A stretch of DNA of 24,389 bases, from positions 1-24,389 of the forward strand of contig JBIICS010000034.1 in NCBI GenBank assembly GCA_044238735.1, given 5' to 3'. This DNA comes from JBIICS01 sp044238735. GTDB lineage: Bacteria; Bacteroidota; Bacteroidia; UBA4408. A program made the translations under genes and the position numbers. Within the stretch, counting starts at the first letter, position 1. Each line of letters opens with the position of its first letter. The notes beneath the pieces were generated by a model. That model searched no databases. It was not told where the DNA came from and saw nothing but the letters and a program-made list of their open reading frames with translations. This document shows, in pieces, positions 23,575-24,389 of this stretch.

Positions 23575-24057
23575 ATGAGTGAAGAAAAGAAAAAGAAAGT
23601 TATAACACCTGATATTGCTCTTCTTCATGCGATGCGCTATTGTGCATACCAGGAGCGTTGCCAGCAAGAAGTTAGAGATAAGCTATATTCATTTGGTCTT
23701 TGGACAGATGCCATTGAAAAAATTATTAGTGAACTTATTGAACAAGGATTTATAAACGAAGAACGGTTTGCGAAAGCATATGCCGGTGGTAAATTTAGAA
23801 TAAAACATTGGGGGAAAAGAAAAATAGAACTTTCACTAAAAAAAAGGGGAATAAGTTCCTTTTGTATAAATAAAGGGCTACAGGAAATTAACGAGAAAGA
23901 ATACATTGAAACTTTAAAAGATATTATTTCTAAACAAACTAAAAAAAGTAAAGAAACAAATCCTTTAAAAAGAAATTATAAAGTTGCGCAATATTGTATT
24001 TCGAGGGGATTTGAGGGAGATATTGTTTGGGATATATTAAAACTTGAAGGCAATTAA
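23575..24057 (+). CDS. recX: Regulatory protein RecX
   Basis: Small all-helical protein that binds RecA filaments and restrains (in some species stimulates) recombinase activity. The 160-aa length and the three-helix repeat pattern fit the family. The first repeat shows ALLHAMRYCAYQERCQQEVRDKL, followed by ELIEQGFINEERFAKAYAGGKFRIKHWGKRKIELSLKKRGIS, the most conserved RecX block (Asp/Glu-Glu-Arg-Phe-Ala, then Gly-x-x-Arg/Lys-Ile). The C-terminal part YKVAQYCISRGFEGDIVWDIL matches the last repeat. No recA is nearby. It follows rsmD by 2 bp and ends 8 bp from the stop of the convergent next gene. Confidence 0.93.
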   Translation: MSEEKKKKVITPDIALLHAMRYCAYQERCQQEVRDKLYSFGLWTDAIEKIISELIEQGFINEERFAKAYAGGKFRIKHWGKRKIELSLKKRGISSFCINKGLQEINEKEYIETLKDIISKQTKKSKETNPLKRNYKVAQYCISRGFEGDIVWDILKLEGN

Positions 24058-24065
24058 AACAACAC

Positions 24066-24389
24066 CTAGATTATTTCCTTTCTTATTCTAAATTCTTCGG
24101 GTAAATAATTATTCTGACGAGTTGCGCTTATCACCTTTAACCAACCCAATCCTAAATTATTATATTTTACCAGATACCATGAAGGTTTAAGCGAATTAAT
24201 ATTTATATTCTCTTTACGCAAAAACTTAATGGCTTGATCTAATTCCAGATTTAATTCCGGAAAAAATTCATTAGTAAAATCAGGTGAAAGGGCCAATGCA
24301 TGTGCGGGAATAAAATCGCTTCCCTTGATAGTACCCAGATGATTAGGCAGAAAGACCACTTTTAATTTCGAACTTAGTTCCTCCAAAAC
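24066..24389 (-). CDS. C-terminal part of an RsmF-like rRNA m5C methyltransferase (cut by window edge)
   Basis: The frame is open to the right edge, so the N-terminal Rossmann methyltransferase domain lies outside. The visible about 107 residues match the C-terminal RNA-binding (PUA-like, methyltransferase RsmF C-terminal) region of the NOL1/NOP2/Sun family. They include the G-x-DFIPAHALALS segment, LNLELDQAIKFLRKENI, and a final block WYLVKYNNLGLGWLKVISATRQNNYLPEEFRI with the typical Gly-Trp and Asn-Asn-x-x-Pro pattern. RsmF methylates C1407 of 16S rRNA in enterobacteria. The methyltransferase assignment rests on this tail alone, hence moderate certainty. Confidence 0.75.
   Translation of the reverse strand, partial: VLEELSSKLKVVFLPNHLGTIKGSDFIPAHALALSPDFTNEFFPELNLELDQAIKFLRKENININSLKPSWYLVKYNNLGLGWLKVISATRQNNYLPEEFRIRKEII

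Overview
This is an AT-rich, densely packed chromosomal window. It has all the marks of a Bacteroidota genome: DUF3822 next to rsmD, many Sec and lipoprotein signal peptides ending in AQ or SC, a TPR/PP2C-type signalling protein, an AsmA-like giant, an RNase Y of Bacteroidota layout, weak Shine-Dalgarno sites and a few TAnnTTTG-type -7 boxes. I cannot place it more finely than the phylum from sequence alone. I see no tRNA, rRNA, IS element, CRISPR array or phage gene. Most genes are core or conserved-accessory, so this is mainly ordinary housekeeping territory.

Left part (1-6600). A GC-rich inverted-repeat island with an intrinsic terminator closes a minus-strand pair, pheS and a secreted cyclophilin with a helical insertion. 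Next come a small lipoprotein (+), a small conserved-looking protein (-), cvpA overlapping a secreted hypothetical gene (+), hemA (-), and queG (+, TTG start). A 62-codon gene (-) overlaps the 3' end of queG.

Middle (6600-15200). A 904-aa AsmA-family protein is followed by about 440 bp of non-coding DNA. That stretch holds a post-stop imperfect palindrome and a strongly structured segment ending in a T-run, just upstream of a collagen-like lipoprotein. After that gene's terminator lie REP-like palindromes. Then come three minus-strand envelope genes: an M23 metallopeptidase, a coiled-coil lipoprotein, and a TPR protein overlapping the lipoprotein gene.

Right part (15200-24389). A possible 23-codon micro-ORF with its own terminator precedes rny (RNase Y), a stand-alone hisH-type glutaminase and a beta-rich outer-membrane-type protein, all on +. 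A minus-strand unit follows: a RecD-like helicase, a TPR-TM protein whose C-terminal SpoIIE/PP2C domain has lost its metal-binding residues, and a YhcH/TabA family gene. Divergent from it is DUF3822-rsmD-recX. The window ends in the C-terminal part of an RsmF-like rRNA methyltransferase.

The observations most worth a second look are the structured leader or small RNA before the collagen-like lipoprotein, the apparently dead TPR-TM-PP2C protein sitting one base after a helicase gene, the micro-ORF before rny, and the orphan hisH. No clear new multi-gene defence or mobile system is visible.
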